Shown piece after piece: positions 1 to 9,519 of a stretch of 64,000 nt of DNA (position 1 is the stretch's first letter; every line of letters begins with the position of its first letter). The notes beneath the pieces are model-generated. The model was not told the DNA's origin, made no database searches, and worked only from the letters and a program-made list of their open reading frames with translations. Both the position numbers and the translations under genes were made by a program. Source of the stretch: Martinezella tropici (GTDB taxonomy: Bacteria > Pseudomonadota > Alphaproteobacteria > Rhizobiales > Rhizobiaceae); assembly GCA_000799755.1 (NCBI GenBank), contig JUHI01000001.1:558001-622000 (forward strand), written 5' to 3'.

Positions 1-873
1 GCCGAGGATCTCCTCGGGGTCGTAGAGGGGCGCCTCCGGCGTGCGAAGCTCGACGCCTTCCGGCTTGCGGCGATTGAGGTTGGCAACCGCCCGCCGGGCA
101 AGCGCAAGCGCATGGGCATCGTCGCGCGCCAGATGATCGGCAACGCCGGAAAGCCGCGTATGGACGTCGCCGCCGCCGAGATCTTCGGCCGAGACCACCT
201 CCCCAGTCGCCGCCTTGACGAGCGGCGGGCCGGCGAGAAAAATCGTTCCCTGTTTCTCGACGATGATGGTTTCGTCCGACATGGCCGGCACATAAGCGCC
301 GCCTGCCGTGCAGGAGCCCATGACCACGGCGATCTGCGGGATGCCCGCCGCCGACATATTGGCCTGGTTGTAGAAGATGCGGCCGAAGTGATCGCGGTCC
401 GGAAACACCTCATCCTGGTTCGGCAGGTTGGCGCCGCCGGAATCGACGAGATAGATGCAGGGGAGGTTGTTTTCCGCCGCGATCTCCTGCGCACGAAGAT
501 GTTTCTTCACCGTGATCGGATAGTAGGTGCCGCCTTTGACCGTGGCGTCATTGCAGACGATCATGCAATCGCGGCCCGAAACGCGGCCGATGCCGGCGAT
601 CAGGCCGGCTCCGGGGGCATCTCCGCCATAGAGACCATGAGCAGCTGTCGTCCCGATTTCCAGAAAGGGCGTGGCGGGATCGATCAGGCCCGCGACGCGA
701 TCGCGCGGCAGCATCTTGCCACGGCTGACATGACGCTCGCGCGCCTGGGCGCCGCCGCCTTCCGCCACCTGCGCCGCGGCCGCCTCGGCGACACCGATCG
801 CTTCCAGCATGGCGGCGCGGTTGTCGCGGAAGCGATCGCTATGCGTCGATATCTCTGATTTCAGAACGGTCAT
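1..873 (-). CDS. mccB: 3-methylcrotonyl-CoA carboxylase carboxyltransferase (beta) subunit, 3' part cut by window edge
   Basis: The reading frame is open from an ATG at 873 to the left edge, so 291 codons of an expected ~535 are present and the C-terminus is missing. Visible motifs are those of biotin-dependent acyl-CoA carboxyltransferases: [19 protein letters not shown] near residue 45, [15 protein letters not shown] and [17 protein letters not shown], the last two forming the oxyanion/CoA site. The family transfers CO2 from biotin to 3-methylcrotonyl-CoA in leucine breakdown. The isovaleryl-CoA dehydrogenase gene lies 35 bp upstream on the same strand and supplies the substrate of this step, which supports mccB over propionyl- or geranyl-CoA carboxylase. 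The biotin-carrying alpha subunit is presumably further left. Confidence 0.9.
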   Translation of the reverse strand, partial: MTVLKSEISTHSDRFRDNRAAMLEAIGVAEAAAAQVAEGGGAQARERHVSRGKMLPRDRVAGLIDPATPFLEIGTTAAHGLYGGDAPGAGLIAGIGRVSGRDCMIVCNDATVKGGTYYPITVKKHLRAQEIAAENNLPCIYLVDSGGANLPNQDEVFPDRDHFGRIFYNQANMSAAGIPQIAVVMGSCTAGGAYVPAMSDETIIVEKQGTIFLAGPPLVKAATGEVVSAEDLGGGDVHTRLSGVADHLARDDAHALALARRAVANLNRRKPEGVELRTPEAPLYDPEEILG

Positions 874-908
874 GCGGCCTCACCGGTCGAGTAAAATGGA
901 ATACGAAA

Positions 909-2072
909 TCAGGCCGTCTCGCCGAACAGCTCGCGGCCGATCAGCATACGCCGGATTTCGGAGGTGCCGGCGCCGATCTCATAGAGCTTGGCGTCGCGCA
1001 GCAGCCGTCCGGCCGGATAATCATTGGTGTAGCCATTGCCGCCGAGCGCCTGGATGCATTCGAGCGCCAGCGCCGTCGCCTTCTCGGCGGAATAGAGAAT
1101 GCAGCCGGCCGCATCCTTGCGGGTCGTCTCGCCGCGATCGCAGGCCGCCGCCACCGCATAGACATAGGCGCGCGACGCATTCATCGTCACATACATATCG
1201 GCCAGCTTGCCCTGCATCAGCTGGAACTCGCCGATGGACTGGCCGAACTGCTTGCGCTCATGCATGTAAGGCAACACCACATCCATGCAGGCGGCCATGA
1301 TGCCGACGGGACCGCCCGACAGTACGACGCGCTCATAGTCGAGGCCCGACATCAGCACGCGCACACCGCCATCGACGTGCCCCAGCACATTTTCCTCTGG
1401 CACCTCGCAATCCATGAAGATCAGTTCCGAGGTGTTCGAGCCACGCATGCCGAGCTTGTCGAGCTTCTGGCCGACCGAAAATCCCTTGAAGCCCTTTTCG
1501 ACGAGGAAGGCGGTGATCCCGCGCGGGCCGGCATCCGGCGAGGTCTTGGCATAGACGACAAGTACATCGGCGTCGGGACCGTTGGTGATCCACATCTTGC
1601 TGCCGTTCAGCACATAGTGATGGCCGCGCTTTTCAGCATGAAGCTTCATGGAGACAACATCGGAACCGGCGCCGGGTTCGGACATGGCCAGCGCCCCCAC
1701 ATGCTCGCCCGAGATCAGCTTCGGCAGATAGCGCTCCTTCTGCGCCGTGGTGCCGTTGCGGTGGATCTGGTTGACGCAAAGATTGGAATGGGCGCCATAG
1801 CTGAGGCCAACCGAGGCCGAAGCACGGCTGATCTCTTCCATGGCGACCGTGTGGGCGAGATAGCCGAGACCAGCGCCGCCGAAGTCTTCGGCGACGGTGA
1901 TGCCGAGTACGCCGAGCTCGCCCATCTCCCGCCAAAGATGCATCGGGAAATTGTTGTTGCGGTCGATCTCGTCGGCAAATGGCGCGATGCGGTTGGCGGC
2001 AAAGCGGCGCACCTGCTCACGCAGCGCGTCGATGTCCTCACCCAGCGCGAAGTTCAATCCTCCTGCAAACAT
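909..2072 (-). CDS. ivd: isovaleryl-CoA dehydrogenase
   Basis: A 387-residue acyl-CoA dehydrogenase. Family hallmarks are visible: [17 protein letters not shown] (substrate/FAD loop), [31 protein letters not shown], and the C-terminal [20 protein letters not shown] and [14 protein letters not shown] blocks. It oxidises isovaleryl-CoA to 3-methylcrotonyl-CoA with FAD, passing electrons to ETF. The start at 2072 was chosen because a GGGAGGAG ribosome site lies seven bases before it; a longer in-frame start at 2102 adds ten unlikely residues. The coupling to mccB (35 bp downstream) supports leucine catabolism rather than a general short-chain enzyme. Confidence 0.93.
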   Translation of the reverse strand: MFAGGLNFALGEDIDALREQVRRFAANRIAPFADEIDRNNNFPMHLWREMGELGVLGITVAEDFGGAGLGYLAHTVAMEEISRASASVGLSYGAHSNLCVNQIHRNGTTAQKERYLPKLISGEHVGALAMSEPGAGSDVVSMKLHAEKRGHHYVLNGSKMWITNGPDADVLVVYAKTSPDAGPRGITAFLVEKGFKGFSVGQKLDKLGMRGSNTSELIFMDCEVPEENVLGHVDGGVRVLMSGLDYERVVLSGGPVGIMAACMDVVLPYMHERKQFGQSIGEFQLMQGKLADMYVTMNASRAYVYAVAAACDRGETTRKDAAGCILYSAEKATALALECIQALGGNGYTNDYPAGRLLRDAKLYEIGAGTSEIRRMLIGRELFGETA

Positions 2073-2158
2073 CCAGCCTCTCCTCCCGCTGTCCGCGAAC
2101 AACCGTTCCTTGTGAACCTATATTTCTTTAAGCCCGCTTCAAGCTTCAGCCATGATCG

Positions 2159-5100
2159 TCATGCGGCGTCGGCGGGCGCTTGCTGCTTTGCCTGCGGCGT
2201 CTCATAGACCTTCAGCCTATCCGAAATCTTCGCCATGATCGTCCGGACGGCGGCCTCCTTCACCGGGCCGAAGCCTCTTATCTCATCAAACAACGAGAGG
2301 ATGGCAAGTGCCTCGGCCTCGTTGTCGTGGCGCAGGCCGGTCAGAACACGCCCGGCAATCCCTTCGTAATCGGCGATCACACGGCGTTCCAGTCGCCGCT
2401 CCGCCATATAGCCGAAGGGATCGAAGGCGGTCCCGCGCAGCCGCTTCATCGGCGCAAGGACGCGCAGCACCGGCAAGATCCAGGCGCCGAATTCGCGCTT
2501 CTTCGGCCGACCGTTCGGATCTTTCCCGCCGAGGATCGGCGGGGCGAGATTGAAGGCCAGCTTGAAATCGCCTTCCATCTCCTCGCGCAACTGTGCCTCG
2601 AAAGCAGGGGCGGTCAGAAGACGGGCGACCTCGTACTCATCCTTGTAGGCCAGAACCCGCGCATAAGTGGCGGCGACCGCAAAGGGCACCTTGTCAGACA
2701 GACGTTCCCGTGCCGCCAGCGCGTTGGCATGGGCGACGAAAGCGGCATAGCGCTCGGCAAGCGCCGCATTCTGATATGCGGTCAGATGCGCCTTGCGATG
2801 ATTGATGAGTTGATCGAGGCTCATGTCAGCCAGCGTCTTGCCATCTTCCGGCTCGGCCATCATCGCCTGGACGGCCTGCGGATCATGCGCCAGAAGCCGA
2901 CCCCAATGGAAGGCCGAGAGGCTCGACTTGACGGCGACGCCGTTGAGCTCGATCGCCTTTTCGATCGCCTCCAGCGACAGGGGCAGCAAACCGCGCTGCC
3001 AGGCAAAACCGGTCAGCAGGATATTCGTCGAGATGGCATCGCCCGTCACCTCGGTCGCAACATGGCCGAAATCGAGGAAGACGGACTTGTCGCTAACGGT
3101 CTTGGCGATCGTGTGCTGGATCGAACTTGTCTTGAAATCGAAGTCGCGGTTGCGGACGAAATCGGCGACCGGCATCAGGCCGGTATTGACGATGGCGGTC
3201 GTCCGCACCGGCGAGCAGAGCGTGATCGCATCCTTGGAGGCGCCCACCACGTCATCCGCCGCAAGCAGCAGATCGGCGCCGCCATTGACGATGCGCGAGG
3301 AGGTGACATCAGCCTCATTGTGACCGATGCGCAGATGGCTCATGACCGCGCCACCCTTCTGGGCAAGGCCGGCCATGTCGAGGATCATCGGCACCTTGCC
3401 GTCGAGATGCGCGGCCATTCCGAGAATGGCGCCGATCGTCAGGATGCCGGTGCCACCGACGCCGGCAATCGCTATGTTCCAGGGCCTTTCGCCGATGACG
3501 GGGATTTCGGGCATTGGCACATCGACATCGGCGTGCTCCATTGCCTTCCGCTTGCGGCGCTTGCCGCCGTGAACCGTCACGAAGGACGGGCAGAAGCCCT
3601 TGACGCAGGAGAAATCCTTGTTGCAGCTCGACTGGTTGATCTGGCGCTTGCGGCCGAATTCCGTCTCGAGCGGCTCAATCGAGATGCAATTGGATTGCAC
3701 CGAGCAATCGCCGCAGCCTTCGCAAACGGCCTTGTTGATGAAGACGCGCTTGGCCGGATCTTCCATCAAGCCACGGCTGCGACGACGGCGCTTCTCCGCC
3801 GCGCAGGTCTGGACATAGACGATCGCCGAACAGCCCTCGGTGTCGCGCAGCGTCAACATCACCTGATCGATATGGTCGCGATGCAGCACCTTGACGCCGG
3901 GAGCCAGCTCGGAGGCGCGATAGGCATCCGGATTGTCCGACAGCAGGTAGATCGGCTTGACGCCTTCATCGTGCAACTGCTTCGTCACCAGTTGCGGCGT
4001 CAGATAGCCGTCGATCTGCTGGCCGCCGGTCATGGCGACGGCATCGTTGTAAAGCAGCTTGTAGGTGACGTTGACCTTTGAGGCGACGGACTGGCGGATG
4101 GCGAGAATGCCGGAGTGAAAATAGGTGCCGTCGCCGAGATTGACGAACATGTGCTTTTCGTCGGTGTAGCGGGCGATCGCCGTCCACGGCACGCCTTCGC
4201 CGCCCATCTGGGTGAAGGTTTCGGTGTTTCGGTCCATCCAGGTGACCATATAATGACAGCCGATACCGGCGATGGCGCGGCTGCCTTCGGGCACGCGCGT
4301 CGACGTATTGTGCGGACAGCCAGAACAGAAGAACGGCGTGCGGTTCAGCGGCGCGACATGGCCGCGGCTGATCTGGCCGCGCTCGGCCAGATAAGCGAGC
4401 TTGGCGGCGATGCGGTCATGCAGGCCACGGTCGAGATCGAGCTTGAGGATACGTCCGGCAATCGCTCTTGCGACTGCGCCGACGGTCAAGGCCGCCGAGA
4501 GGCTGAGATAGGGCTTGTCATGTTCGTCGAACTTGCCGACGATGCGCGGCCGAACATCCGCACGCCAGTTGAAAAGCTGTTGCTTGATCTGGTTTTCGAT
4601 GATCTCGCGCCGCTCCTCGACGACAAGAACCTCGTCCAGCCCTTCGGAAAAGTGCCGGACGGCTTCCGGCTCCAGCGGCCAGGGCATGCGCACCTTCAGA
4701 ATGCGCAGACCGATCGCAGCCATTTCCTTCGGGCCGATCTCTAGTTCGCGCAGCGCCTGCAGCACATCCTCGTAGGCCTTGCCTGACGAGATGATGCCGA
4801 AGCGGGCATTGGGCACATCATGCGTGACTTCGTCGACTCGGTTGGCCCGGGCAAAGGCGATGGCCGCATAGGCCTTGTAGGTCTGCAGGCGGTCGTCCTG
4901 AACCAGCGGCGGATCGGGCCAGCGCAAATTGAGGCCGCCGGGCGGCAATTCGAAATCGGTCGGCAAGACGAATTGCCGTTTTTCGCCGGAAAGATCCACC
5001 GTCGCGGTCGTCTCGACGGTATCGGCAATGAATTTCATGCCGACCCAGCAGCCCGAATAGCGCGACATGGCGATGCCAAGCAGGCCGTATTCGAGGAATT

Positions 5101-5632
5101 CATGGATGGACGAGGGATAGATGACCGGGATGAGCGCCGACATGAAATCATGGTCGGTCTGATGCGGGATGGAGGAGGATTTGGCGGCATGGTCGTCGCC
5201 GGCGATACAAAGGACGCCGCCATGTCTGGACGTTCCGGCCGCGTTGCCGTGCTTCAATACGTCGCCGGAGCGGTCGACGCCGGGACCTTTGCCATACCAG
5301 ATGCCGAGCACGCCATCCTTGCGAGCGCCGGGCGAAAGGCCGACCTGCTGCGAGCCCCAGACCGCCGTCGCGGCAAGATCCTCGTTGATCCCTGGCTGGA
5401 AGGTGATGTCGTGCGCGTCAAGGTAAGTCTTGGCTTTCAGAAGCTGCTGATCGTAGCCACCGAGCGGCGAACCGCGATAACCGGAAATGAACGCCGCCGT
5501 GTTGAGGCCAACGGCGCGGTCGCGCCGCATCTGTGTCATCGGCAGCCTCACCAGCGTCTGCAGGCCGGTCATGAAGACCCGGCCTTCCTCTGCGGTATAT
5601 TTGTCGTCTAGCGATACACTGGTTGCAAGCAT
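2159..5632 (-). CDS. fused indolepyruvate/2-oxoacid:ferredoxin oxidoreductase
   Basis: A 1157-residue single-chain enzyme of the aerobic Ior type, which oxidatively decarboxylates aryl- or branched-chain 2-oxoacids to acyl-CoA. The N-terminal pyrimidine-binding half (FMTGLQTLVRLPMTQM onward) is followed by the thiamine-diphosphate half (FFCSGCPHNTSTRVPEGSRA, then GDGTYFHSG). Next come a ferredoxin-like cysteine cluster (VCEGCGDCSVQSNCISIEP, about residue 655) and a C-terminal gamma domain starting at IAGVGGTGILTIGAILG. The start at 5632 has GGGAGGAG eight bases upstream; an upstream in-frame start at 5662 lacks this. Its position beside ivd-mccB suggests a role in amino-acid 2-oxoacid breakdown (inference); the exact substrate cannot be told from sequence. 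Confidence 0.9.
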   Translation of the reverse strand: MLATSVSLDDKYTAEEGRVFMTGLQTLVRLPMTQMRRDRAVGLNTAAFISGYRGSPLGGYDQQLLKAKTYLDAHDITFQPGINEDLAATAVWGSQQVGLSPGARKDGVLGIWYGKGPGVDRSGDVLKHGNAAGTSRHGGVLCIAGDDHAAKSSSIPHQTDHDFMSALIPVIYPSSIHEFLEYGLLGIAMSRYSGCWVGMKFIADTVETTATVDLSGEKRQFVLPTDFELPPGGLNLRWPDPPLVQDDRLQTYKAYAAIAFARANRVDEVTHDVPNARFGIISSGKAYEDVLQALRELEIGPKEMAAIGLRILKVRMPWPLEPEAVRHFSEGLDEVLVVEERREIIENQIKQQLFNWRADVRPRIVGKFDEHDKPYLSLSAALTVGAVARAIAGRILKLDLDRGLHDRIAAKLAYLAERGQISRGHVAPLNRTPFFCSGCPHNTSTRVPEGSRAIAGIGCHYMVTWMDRNTETFTQMGGEGVPWTAIARYTDEKHMFVNLGDGTYFHSGILAIRQSVASKVNVTYKLLYNDAVAMTGGQQIDGYLTPQLVTKQLHDEGVKPIYLLSDNPDAYRASELAPGVKVLHRDHIDQVMLTLRDTEGCSAIVYVQTCAAEKRRRRSRGLMEDPAKRVFINKAVCEGCGDCSVQSNCISIEPLETEFGRKRQINQSSCNKDFSCVKGFCPSFVTVHGGKRRKRKAMEHADVDVPMPEIPVIGERPWNIAIAGVGGTGILTIGAILGMAAHLDGKVPMILDMAGLAQKGGAVMSHLRIGHNEADVTSSRIVNGGADLLLAADDVVGASKDAITLCSPVRTTAIVNTGLMPVADFVRNRDFDFKTSSIQHTIAKTVSDKSVFLDFGHVATEVTGDAISTNILLTGFAWQRGLLPLSLEAIEKAIELNGVAVKSSLSAFHWGRLLAHDPQAVQAMMAEPEDGKTLADMSLDQLINHRKAHLTAYQNAALAERYAAFVAHANALAARERLSDKVPFAVAATYARVLAYKDEYEVARLLTAPAFEAQLREEMEGDFKLAFNLAPPILGGKDPNGRPKKREFGAWILPVLRVLAPMKRLRGTAFDPFGYMAERRLERRVIADYEGIAGRVLTGLRHDNEAEALAILSLFDEIRGFGPVKEAAVRTIMAKISDRLKVYETPQAKQQAPADAA

Positions 5633-5957
5633 CTGCTCTCCTCCCGAGATCGCAGTGACCAATTGCGCACATGTGTTTCCGCCGAATGCCTCCTACCGCA
5701 TTCGATGAAAACCGAGGTTAAACCCTAACATGCGCCATGGCTAATTTCCGAACGAAGGCTGGGCATCGGCAGCATGTTTTGCAAAAAATTCGAGGGGCTG
5801 CCGATATTTTCGTGCTTGCGACGTGCCCATCATCCACGCTCGTGGTTCGATGCCTGTCATCCATCACGAGCTTTCATTGGAGATATCAGCGCCAGGCCCT
5901 TTTACTCCTCCGGCCCGCCCCATAATGTCGCGCCAGACTCGAATCTGGGAGACCCAT
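5633..5957. other. intergenic region with a 9-bp inverted repeat
   Basis: No convincing gene lies in these 325 bases between the divergent oxidoreductase and GST genes. The main structure is a perfect 9-bp inverted repeat, ATCGGCAGC at 5765-5773 and GCTGCCGAT at 5797-5805, with a 23-base A/T-rich spacer. It could be a regulator site or a weak stem-loop. Both promoters should be in this interval, but no clear -35/-10 pair was recognised. Confidence 0.5.
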
Positions 5958-6617
5958 ATGCTGACGATCTACGGCGTCTATCGCTCGCGCGCCTCGCGCA
6001 ACTACTGGATGGCAAACGAACTCGGCATCGAGTTCAAATCCATACCCGTGATTCAGGGCAGCCGGCTTGCCAATCCGCTCGCCGCCGACGCGCCGGTCAA
6101 CACGATGTCGCCGGAGTTTCTGGCCGTCAATCCGATGGGCATGATCCCCTGCATCAAGGACGGCGATCTCGCCATGCACGAGTCGCTTGCCATCAATCTC
6201 TACCTCGCGCGCAAATATGGCGGCCCGCTCGCCGGCAAGACGGTCGAGGAAGAAGGGCTGATGGCGATGTGGACCATGTGGGCCGCAACCGAGGTCGAGC
6301 CCTATAGCGTCGCGCTCGTGCGTATCTATGACAATGCGCAGGAAAACAGCGAGCAGGGTAAAGCGGGTATCGCGGTTGCCTGCCGCTCGCTGAAGAGGCC
6401 GCTGGATGTCCTCGAAAAGCATTTGCAGAATCAGGATTATCTCATCGGCGGCCGCTTTACCGTTGCCGATCTCAACCTCGCCGAGGTGTTGCGCTACGCA
6501 CAGACGGAGCAGGAACTCTTCGACAGCCATCCCAAGGTGAAAGCCTGGATCGGTCGCTGCCAGTCGCGCGACGCCTACAAGGCCATGCAGGCAACCCGCA
6601 GTAAAGAGCCGGTCTGA
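5958..6617 (+). CDS. glutathione S-transferase family protein
   Basis: 219 residues with a thioredoxin-like N-terminal domain ([20 protein letters not shown]) and an all-alpha C-terminal domain ending around [18 protein letters not shown], the conserved N-capping box of GSTs. [16 protein letters not shown] carries the Glu-Ser pair that holds the glutathione gamma-glutamyl group. The start at 5958 was chosen because CTGGGAG precedes it by a few bases and the fold begins there; an upstream in-frame ATG at 5823 adds 45 residues with no domain. Substrate unknown. The convergent LysR gene begins only 21 bp past its stop. Confidence 0.85.
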   Translation: MLTIYGVYRSRASRNYWMANELGIEFKSIPVIQGSRLANPLAADAPVNTMSPEFLAVNPMGMIPCIKDGDLAMHESLAINLYLARKYGGPLAGKTVEEEGLMAMWTMWAATEVEPYSVALVRIYDNAQENSEQGKAGIAVACRSLKRPLDVLEKHLQNQDYLIGGRFTVADLNLAEVLRYAQTEQELFDSHPKVKAWIGRCQSRDAYKAMQATRSKEPV

Positions 6618-6638
6618 CGAGCGCCTGAAGCGCATGCT

Positions 6639-7535
6639 CTATTGGAAGAGGCGGATGCTCTCTTCCATTTCCTCGCGTATCCAGGCCTTGAAGGCGGTCA
6701 CTTTCTTTGGCTCGCGCACGCCCTCGGCAGTGACGAAGTAATGGCCGAAGCCGGTCGTTGCTCGGATACCGAAGGGATCGACAAGGCATTTCTGCTCAAG
6801 CGCATAGGCCGCCAGCGTCTGCCAGGCAAGCATGACGCCCTGCCCTGCCATCGCAGCATCCAGGCAAAGCGATGCATCGTTGAAGATGTGCCGTTCTTCC
6901 ATGCAATGGCCTGAAAGCCCGGCCTTGCGCAGCCAAACCTCCCAGCTGAACATCGCATGGCCATCGATGACGGCCGGAACCTTCAGGAGATCGGCGGGCT
7001 CCCGCAGGGTGGCGGCAATCCGCGGGGTGACGACCGGAAACACCTCCTGCGCCAGCAGCAGCTCGGACTTGACGCCGGGCCACTGACCGCTGCCGACCCG
7101 AATGCCGATATCGACATCGGACGTCGCCGGATTGATCAGGCGCGTGGTGGCATCGATGCGCAGGCGGATATCCGGGTGGCGATTGGCGAAGCGATCGAGC
7201 CGGTACACCAGCCAGCGGGCGGCGAAAACCGGCGCGACCGAGATAGTGAGGATGTTTTCATCCTTGTGCTGCGCAAGCGCGATGGCCGCCGAAAGCGCTT
7301 GAAAGCCTTCGCCGAGCCTCGCCAGGATCGCACCCCCCGCCTCCGTGACGGCCATGCCCTTGGGCGTTCGCTCGAACAACGGCCGACCGAGCTGCGCCTC
7401 GGCCTTGATGATCTGCTGACTGACCGCGCCGACCGTCACGCCGAGCTCGTCGGCCGCCGCCTGCAGCGAACCGAGCCGCCCGACGGCCTCCAGGGCGCGC
7501 AAGCCATTCAGATGAACGTTGTTGAGGTTTCTCAT
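6639..7535 (-). CDS. LysR-family transcriptional regulator (GcvA-like)
   Basis: 298 residues with an N-terminal winged helix (LNGLRALEAVGRLGSLQAAA, then GVTVGAVSQQIIKAEAQLGR and LFERTPKGMAVTEAG) and a type-2 periplasmic-binding-like effector domain. The N-terminus resembles GcvA-type regulators, which begin with LNALRAFEA. No metabolic target can be assigned: the neighbours are a GST (convergent) and small unknown genes (divergent, beginning 150 bp away). The inducer is unknown. Confidence 0.88.
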   Translation of the reverse strand: MRNLNNVHLNGLRALEAVGRLGSLQAAADELGVTVGAVSQQIIKAEAQLGRPLFERTPKGMAVTEAGGAILARLGEGFQALSAAIALAQHKDENILTISVAPVFAARWLVYRLDRFANRHPDIRLRIDATTRLINPATSDVDIGIRVGSGQWPGVKSELLLAQEVFPVVTPRIAATLREPADLLKVPAVIDGHAMFSWEVWLRKAGLSGHCMEERHIFNDASLCLDAAMAGQGVMLAWQTLAAYALEQKCLVDPFGIRATTGFGHYFVTAEGVREPKKVTAFKAWIREEMEESIRLFQ

Positions 7536-7685
7536 TATAGAATATCTATATCAGCATCCCGTCATTCTCAATTGCATCGGACGCTTATTCGCGCGATTAT
7601 TGCACCATGAAATTGAAGACCGCCGCCACCCGCTCGGCTGATGCCCTCATGGTTGCATCGATGCGGAGATCCAAGGAGGCATCCC

Positions 7686-7871
7686 ATGTCGATCTTGAAG
7701 TTTTTCTTTAGTCATCTGCTGGAAGAGGATCGCGAACCAGACAACGATCCGCTGCAGCATCCCACGCTCGCCGGCATGTCGCTGGAAGAACTGGCCGACC
7801 TGCCGCTCATGCCGGAAAATCTCGGGCGCCCTATGGACAAGCGGACCGTTCAGCCGGAAGAATGCGCGTAA
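7686..7871 (+). CDS. small hypothetical protein
   Basis: 61 residues starting MSILKFFFSHLLEED and ending VQPEECA. The start is well supported by AAGGAGG seven bases upstream; an upstream ATG at 7641 has none. The protein is acidic and proline-rich, with no transmembrane helix and no recognised domain. Its stop overlaps the earliest possible start of the next gene, so the two may be cotranscribed. Function unknown. Confidence 0.55.
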   Translation: MSILKFFFSHLLEEDREPDNDPLQHPTLAGMSLEELADLPLMPENLGRPMDKRTVQPEECA

Positions 7872-7897
7872 GAGAAACCTGCTCCACACGTGCAAAC

Positions 7898-8254
7898 ATG
7901 ACATCGACCGTCGACATGGACGCAATTGCGGAACGATTGCAGCGGCTTATAGCTCAAGCCCGGCTGCCGGCCGTTGAACCTGGCCTGCACTACGGCATGC
8001 CGGCATTCAAGGTCGGCGGGAAAGCCTTCGTCTCGGTGAAGAATAACGAAACCATCGTGCTGTCGCTGCCGATCGACCGCAAGGAACAGCTGATGGAAAT
8101 GGCGCCGGAGATCTATTTCCAGACCGATCACTATGTCGGCTGGCCTGCCCTGCCGCTACGCATCGGTGCGATCGGCGACGAGGAGCTGCAGCAGCGATTG
8201 ATCGAGGCGTGGCAGTACCGCGCCCCGAAAAAGATATTGGCGACATTCGGCTGA
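7898..8254 (+). CDS. MmcQ/YjbR-family protein
   Basis: 118 residues from the ATG at 7898. The core HYGMPAFKVGGKAFVSVKNN, then YFQTDHYVGWPALPLRIGAI and APKKILATFG, matches the YjbR/MmcQ alpha/beta fold (LPGVEEGTSYGTPAFRV... in relatives). The fold is often annotated as DNA-binding, but the biochemical role is not established. No good ribosome site marks the start: in-frame ATGs at 7862, 7898 and 7916 are all possible, and 7898 is a compromise that keeps the first helix. It follows the small gene at 7686 and probably shares its transcript. Confidence 0.75.
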   Translation: MTSTVDMDAIAERLQRLIAQARLPAVEPGLHYGMPAFKVGGKAFVSVKNNETIVLSLPIDRKEQLMEMAPEIYFQTDHYVGWPALPLRIGAIGDEELQQRLIEAWQYRAPKKILATFG

Positions 8255-8259
8255 CGGGA

Positions 8260-8880
8260 TCAGCCTTCCTCGACGGCAAGTGCCTTCTTCACGGCCGGGC
8301 GCTCCAGCATGCGGGCATAATGGGCCTTCACCTTCGGGAACCGGTCGAGATCGACATTGTCCCCCGGCAGCCACTTCGCCATGGTGAAGAGATAGCCGTC
8401 CGCGACCGTATATTCGTCGCCCATCACCCAGGGGCCCTTCAGCATCTTGTCCTCGATCAGGGCAAAGCTTTCGGCCATGGTTTGCGGCACCTTGGCCTTC
8501 ATGGTCTCGATGGCGGCAGCATCATCGGTCCAGCGGGCGCCGCGTGCCTTGTGCGAATGGTTCACATGCACGGTCGAGGCGATATAGCTGTTGAAGGATT
8601 GCATCTCGGCGAATTCGAAGGGGTCGTCGAGGGGCGCCAGTTTGGCGGCGGGCACGCTCTGGGCGATATAGGCCAGGATCGCGATATTCTCCGTAAGCAC
8701 GCCCCTGTCGGTGACCAGCGCCGGAACACGGCCCTTGGGGTTGATGGCAAGGTAATCCGGCTGGCGCTGATCGCCATTGGCGAGGATGAGGCGGCGGGGC
8801 TCGTAGGCGAGACCCGACTCCTCCAAGGCAATGAGACTGGCAAGCGCGCAGCTGCCGGGCGCGAAATAGAATGTCAGCAT
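8260..8880 (-). CDS. glutathione S-transferase
   Basis: 206 residues, beta/bacterial-class GST: MLTFYFAPGSCALASLIALE, with the Cys that marks beta-class enzymes at about residue 11, LAINPKGRVPALVTDRGVLTEN, and the C-terminal GPWVMGDEYTVADGYLF box. The start at 8880 has GAGGAACGGAAC directly before it. It stops five bases past the convergent YjbR-like gene. Likely role: conjugation or peroxide detoxification with glutathione; substrate not predictable. Confidence 0.88.
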   Translation of the reverse strand: MLTFYFAPGSCALASLIALEESGLAYEPRRLILANGDQRQPDYLAINPKGRVPALVTDRGVLTENIAILAYIAQSVPAAKLAPLDDPFEFAEMQSFNSYIASTVHVNHSHKARGARWTDDAAAIETMKAKVPQTMAESFALIEDKMLKGPWVMGDEYTVADGYLFTMAKWLPGDNVDLDRFPKVKAHYARMLERPAVKKALAVEEG

Positions 8881-9034
8881 GTTCCGTTCCTCGATTGAAT
8901 TCTGCGAGGAAGCTAAAGCGAACCCGGCCAATACGGAAGTGGCTGATGCTGATAGCTGCGACAAAAGGTTTTGATCGATCAGCGCGATGTGCCCATCCCC
9001 ATCGGCTGGCGCAATGAGGATGGGCTGCCGGCGT

Positions 9035-9391
9035 TTAGGCGCAGCCGGGCACGTCTTCCAGCCTGTGCCAGACGGGAATACCGCGCTCGCGGGCGATGCG
9101 AACGTCATTGTCCGCGCCCTTGGAATCGCCCGGCAATCTCAGGACGCCCTCGCAAAGCTGCAGCAGACGGCCGGCCGTGGGATGGAAGATTTCTTCATAG
9201 AGGTCGTCACCGATGCTCTTGCCGCCTGAGGCGTTCCAGACCGGCAAAGCGACCCATTCGCCGATCATTGGCAGATGCCCGGCCTTGAACAGGGCATAGG
9301 ACGGCTCCTCCAGGCGCTTGAGGTTCTCGGCCATCTTCTTCGGATCATCGCCGGTGCCGGAGCGATAGGGCCCGGCAATCAGGATCAACAT
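9035..9391 (-). CDS. DUF4406-like / nucleoside deoxyribosyltransferase-like protein
   Basis: 118 residues beginning MLILIAGPYRSGTGDDPKKM with TGGAGAC upstream. The opening IAGPYR, the middle GHLPMIGEWVALPVW and the end ADNDVRIARERGIPVWHRLE follow the nucleoside 2-deoxyribosyltransferase-like Rossmannoid fold that DUF4406 covers. The catalytic activity is not known for this branch. It is divergent from the DeoR regulator at 9520 across 128 bp containing repeated operator-like motifs, so it is a plausible target of that regulator (inference). Confidence 0.7.
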   Translation of the reverse strand: MLILIAGPYRSGTGDDPKKMAENLKRLEEPSYALFKAGHLPMIGEWVALPVWNASGGKSIGDDLYEEIFHPTAGRLLQLCEGVLRLPGDSKGADNDVRIARERGIPVWHRLEDVPGCA

Positions 9392-9435
9392 GTCATGTCT
9401 CCATTTTTCTAACTCCTGCTTCCTGCAGGAATTTG

Positions 9436-9508
9436 CACGAATATGCGCATATTTTCTTGAATGTCGAATCTATTCTGATATGTTCGTGATTATTCGTGAA
9501 ATATCGTG
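9436..9508. promoter_or_regulatory. operator-like repeats between the DUF4406-like and DeoR genes
   Basis: Three copies of a TTCGTG-type motif occur with an exact 10-base period: TTCGTGA at 9483-9489, TTCGTGA at 9493-9499, and ATCGTGC at 9503-9509. An inverted copy, CACGAATA at 9436-9443, forms a perfect 8-bp inverted repeat with TATTCGTG at 9491-9498. The 10-base period places the copies on one face of the helix. DeoR-family repressors commonly bind such repeats in their own divergent promoters, so autoregulation is likely. Confidence 0.6.
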
Positions 9509-9519
9509 CAGAGATCGAC

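Noticed and set aside
2180..4081. Long open frame on the plus strand opposite the oxidoreductase gene
   Set aside because: It mirrors a GC-rich coding strand; composition is Arg/His/Ala-rich, with no domain or ribosome site, while the minus strand encodes clear motifs.
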